64,000 bases of DNA from an uncultured Sediminibacterium sp. (GTDB taxonomy: Bacteria; Bacteroidota; Bacteroidia; Chitinophagales; Chitinophagaceae). Made by a program: the position numbers and the translations under genes. Positions 63,108-64,000 of the stretch are shown piece by piece; position 1 is the stretch's first letter, and each line of letters begins with the position of its first letter. A model generated the notes under the pieces. It was not told the origin of the DNA, searched no databases, and saw nothing but the letters and a program-made list of their open reading frames with translations. The DNA is taken from contig NZ_CAMLMJ010000018.1 in assembly GCF_946481145.1 (NCBI RefSeq), forward strand, positions 29,323-93,322. The letters are read 5' to 3'.

Positions 63108-63638
63108 TTAAAGTGCAGGAGCAACTGGAAAATCAACTGGCACTTGCGTTAGGTTATGCAGGTAATTCATCGCTGTTTTTTCACTTATCTGTAAAACCAG
63201 GTCAACCAGGTTTTCATCGGTATAACCATTCGCATAAAATGTATCCAATAAAACGCTGTCTCGATTACCACGGTTACGGGTAATGCTACCAGTGAGTTTT
63301 ACAAGTGCATCAAGCTTTGGATCTGCTGCTTTTTCACGGCGTATATCCAATAATTGTTCATCTGTAAACCCATTCATTTTACCGATTACGGTATGGGCGC
63401 TTTTACAGTAAACACAATTATTAATTTCGCTGACTACAAGATTGATCGCTTCTTTTTCTTTATTACTCAGGCTTGTTTTAGCATTTTGATAGGCAAGGTA
63501 TCTTCCAAGTCCATTATCGGAATAAGCAATTGTGGCATATAAATTCGGTACAAAGCCCAGTGCTTTGTTCAAATTGTCGAAAATTGCCTGGTTAGCTGCA
63601 GATACTTGATCTCTTGTTGGAACGGTAAAATTTTTCAT
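63108..63638 (-). CDS. AhpD/carboxymuconolactone-decarboxylase family protein
   Basis: 176 aa. The active-site motif CVYCKSAH (Cys75, Cys78, His82) is that of AhpD-like peroxidases. The helical fold with YLAYQNAKTSLSNKEKEAI fits the family. It probably reduces peroxides or reacts with quinone-like compounds. It has its own promoter module and terminator. Confidence 0.9.
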   Translation of the reverse strand: MKNFTVPTRDQVSAANQAIFDNLNKALGFVPNLYATIAYSDNGLGRYLAYQNAKTSLSNKEKEAINLVVSEINNCVYCKSAHTVIGKMNGFTDEQLLDIRREKAADPKLDALVKLTGSITRNRGNRDSVLLDTFYANGYTDENLVDLVLQISEKTAMNYLHNLTQVPVDFPVAPAL

Positions 63639-63672
63639 TGTTGTAATTTTTCAATTGTTGTGTCGAAATTGA

Positions 63673-63746
63673 CAATACAAAATTGATTCGATTAACGCCT
63701 CTGAAAAATGGATAATGTCTGCTGATAGATGGACAATTTTCCTTTA
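63673..63746 (-). promoter_or_regulatory. Shared promoter module 2 (AraC-type operator candidate)
   Basis: The partner of the module at 62962, with ATGGA at 63708 and 63729, again 21 bp apart. It ends 34 bp ahead of the AhpD-like start. Confidence 0.75.
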
Positions 63747-63833
63747 TGCAATAGAATTAAAGAGGGAGAAAATTTAAAGTCAGTTGCTTAAAGAAATATT
63801 TGGTTGCCGTAAATAGACTATCTGTTATTAATA

Positions 63834-63901
63834 GAACACGGATTATCATGATTTTCAAGATTTATCATGATAGATCTTGAAAATCATGAAGATCTGTGTT
63901 C
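63834..63901. repeat. Element A palindrome, copy 3
   Basis: Near-perfect arms beginning GAACACGGAT with the same core as copies at 6810 and 31248. GCAGCCTGAAGCCATTGCTG-type heptamer words follow to about 63940, as at the other composite sites. Confidence 0.88.
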
Positions 63902-63944
63902 CATCCTACGCTTGACTTGCAGCCTGAAGCCATTGCTGTCCGGT

Positions 63945-63973
63945 AAAAAAAAGCATCTATCTCTGAAATGCTT
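63945..63973 (-). terminator. Intrinsic terminator for a gene beyond the window
   Basis: AAGCAT (63951) pairs with ATGCTT (63968) and is followed on the minus strand by eight T. It marks the 3' end of a minus-strand unit entering from the right edge. Confidence 0.7.
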
Positions 63974-64000
63974 CTGCAGCAATCATCTTGACGTAAGTTG
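63957..64000 (-). CDS. Possible C-terminus of a gene running off the window
   Basis: Minus-strand codons read TYVKMIAAEAFQR then TAG. The position just at a terminator makes it plausible, but 13 residues are too few to name. Confidence 0.3.
   Translation of the reverse strand, partial: TYVKMIAAEAFQR

Noticed and set aside
1..64000. tRNA, rRNA or phage genes
   Set aside because: None could be recognised by reading; a dedicated tRNA search was not possible.

Overview
The window looks like a chromosomal segment of a Bacteroidota bacterium, most likely Chitinophagaceae or a close relative. Evidence: a secreted protein with a C-terminal type IX (Por) sorting domain, promoters of the TTTG-N20-TAnnTTTG kind, lack of clear Shine-Dalgarno sites, families typical of the phylum (DUF4954, DUF5683, DUF2911, DUF2805, DUF3472, DUF1348) and the gene order parA-parB-DUF5683-dapB. 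There are no rRNA or tRNA genes, phage genes, transposases or CRISPR arrays that I can see.

Layout. 1-6.7 kb: a secreted xylan side-chain/backbone set on the + strand (sialate O-acetylesterase-like, CE15 glucuronoyl esterase, GH51 arabinofuranosidase, GH30 xylanase-like lipoprotein, CE4-like deacetylase). 7.0-10.7 kb: a giant beta-helix/HYR surface protein with a T9SS tail. 11-14.7 kb: exopolysaccharide genes (GT2, Gfo/Idh/MocA oxidoreductase, polyprenyl glycosylphosphotransferase). 15-21.3 kb: a minus-strand histidine operon (hisG-hisD-hisC, then a PQQ-type dehydrogenase and cytochrome c, then hisB), preceded by a His-rich leader peptide and an attenuator. 21.4-35.7 kb: GH16, S9 peptidase, TlpA-like lipoprotein, lactonase-MFS-trehalase operon, DUF3472-FKBP fusion, GH1, bestrophin. 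35.9-47.8 kb: regulators and housekeeping (SET/AraC, MgtE, GNAT, glmS-DUF4954, outer-membrane barrel, DUF2911, metallophosphoesterase). 48-59 kb: UPF0173 hydrolase, parAB-DUF5683-dapB, Rrf2-barrel pair, threonine dehydrogenase-like SDR, kdsA, PspC, aconitase. 58.9-63.6 kb: a minus-strand AraC-associated cluster (AhpD-like, thioredoxin-like, DUF1348, an overlooked 54-aa ORF, PNPOx-like, FabF, AraC).

The most unusual feature is between the genes. Most long intergenic gaps carry inverted arrays of short words with a period of exactly 7 nt. At least ten different word families share this design, and several genes end on stop codons provided by these arrays. Two other, non-heptamer palindrome families recur as well. 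Other leads are the complete three-state his attenuator, and two promoters that share a gapless 74-bp module with a 21-bp-spaced direct repeat, which may define the regulon of the local AraC protein. All family assignments come from reading motifs and domain order; no database search was possible.
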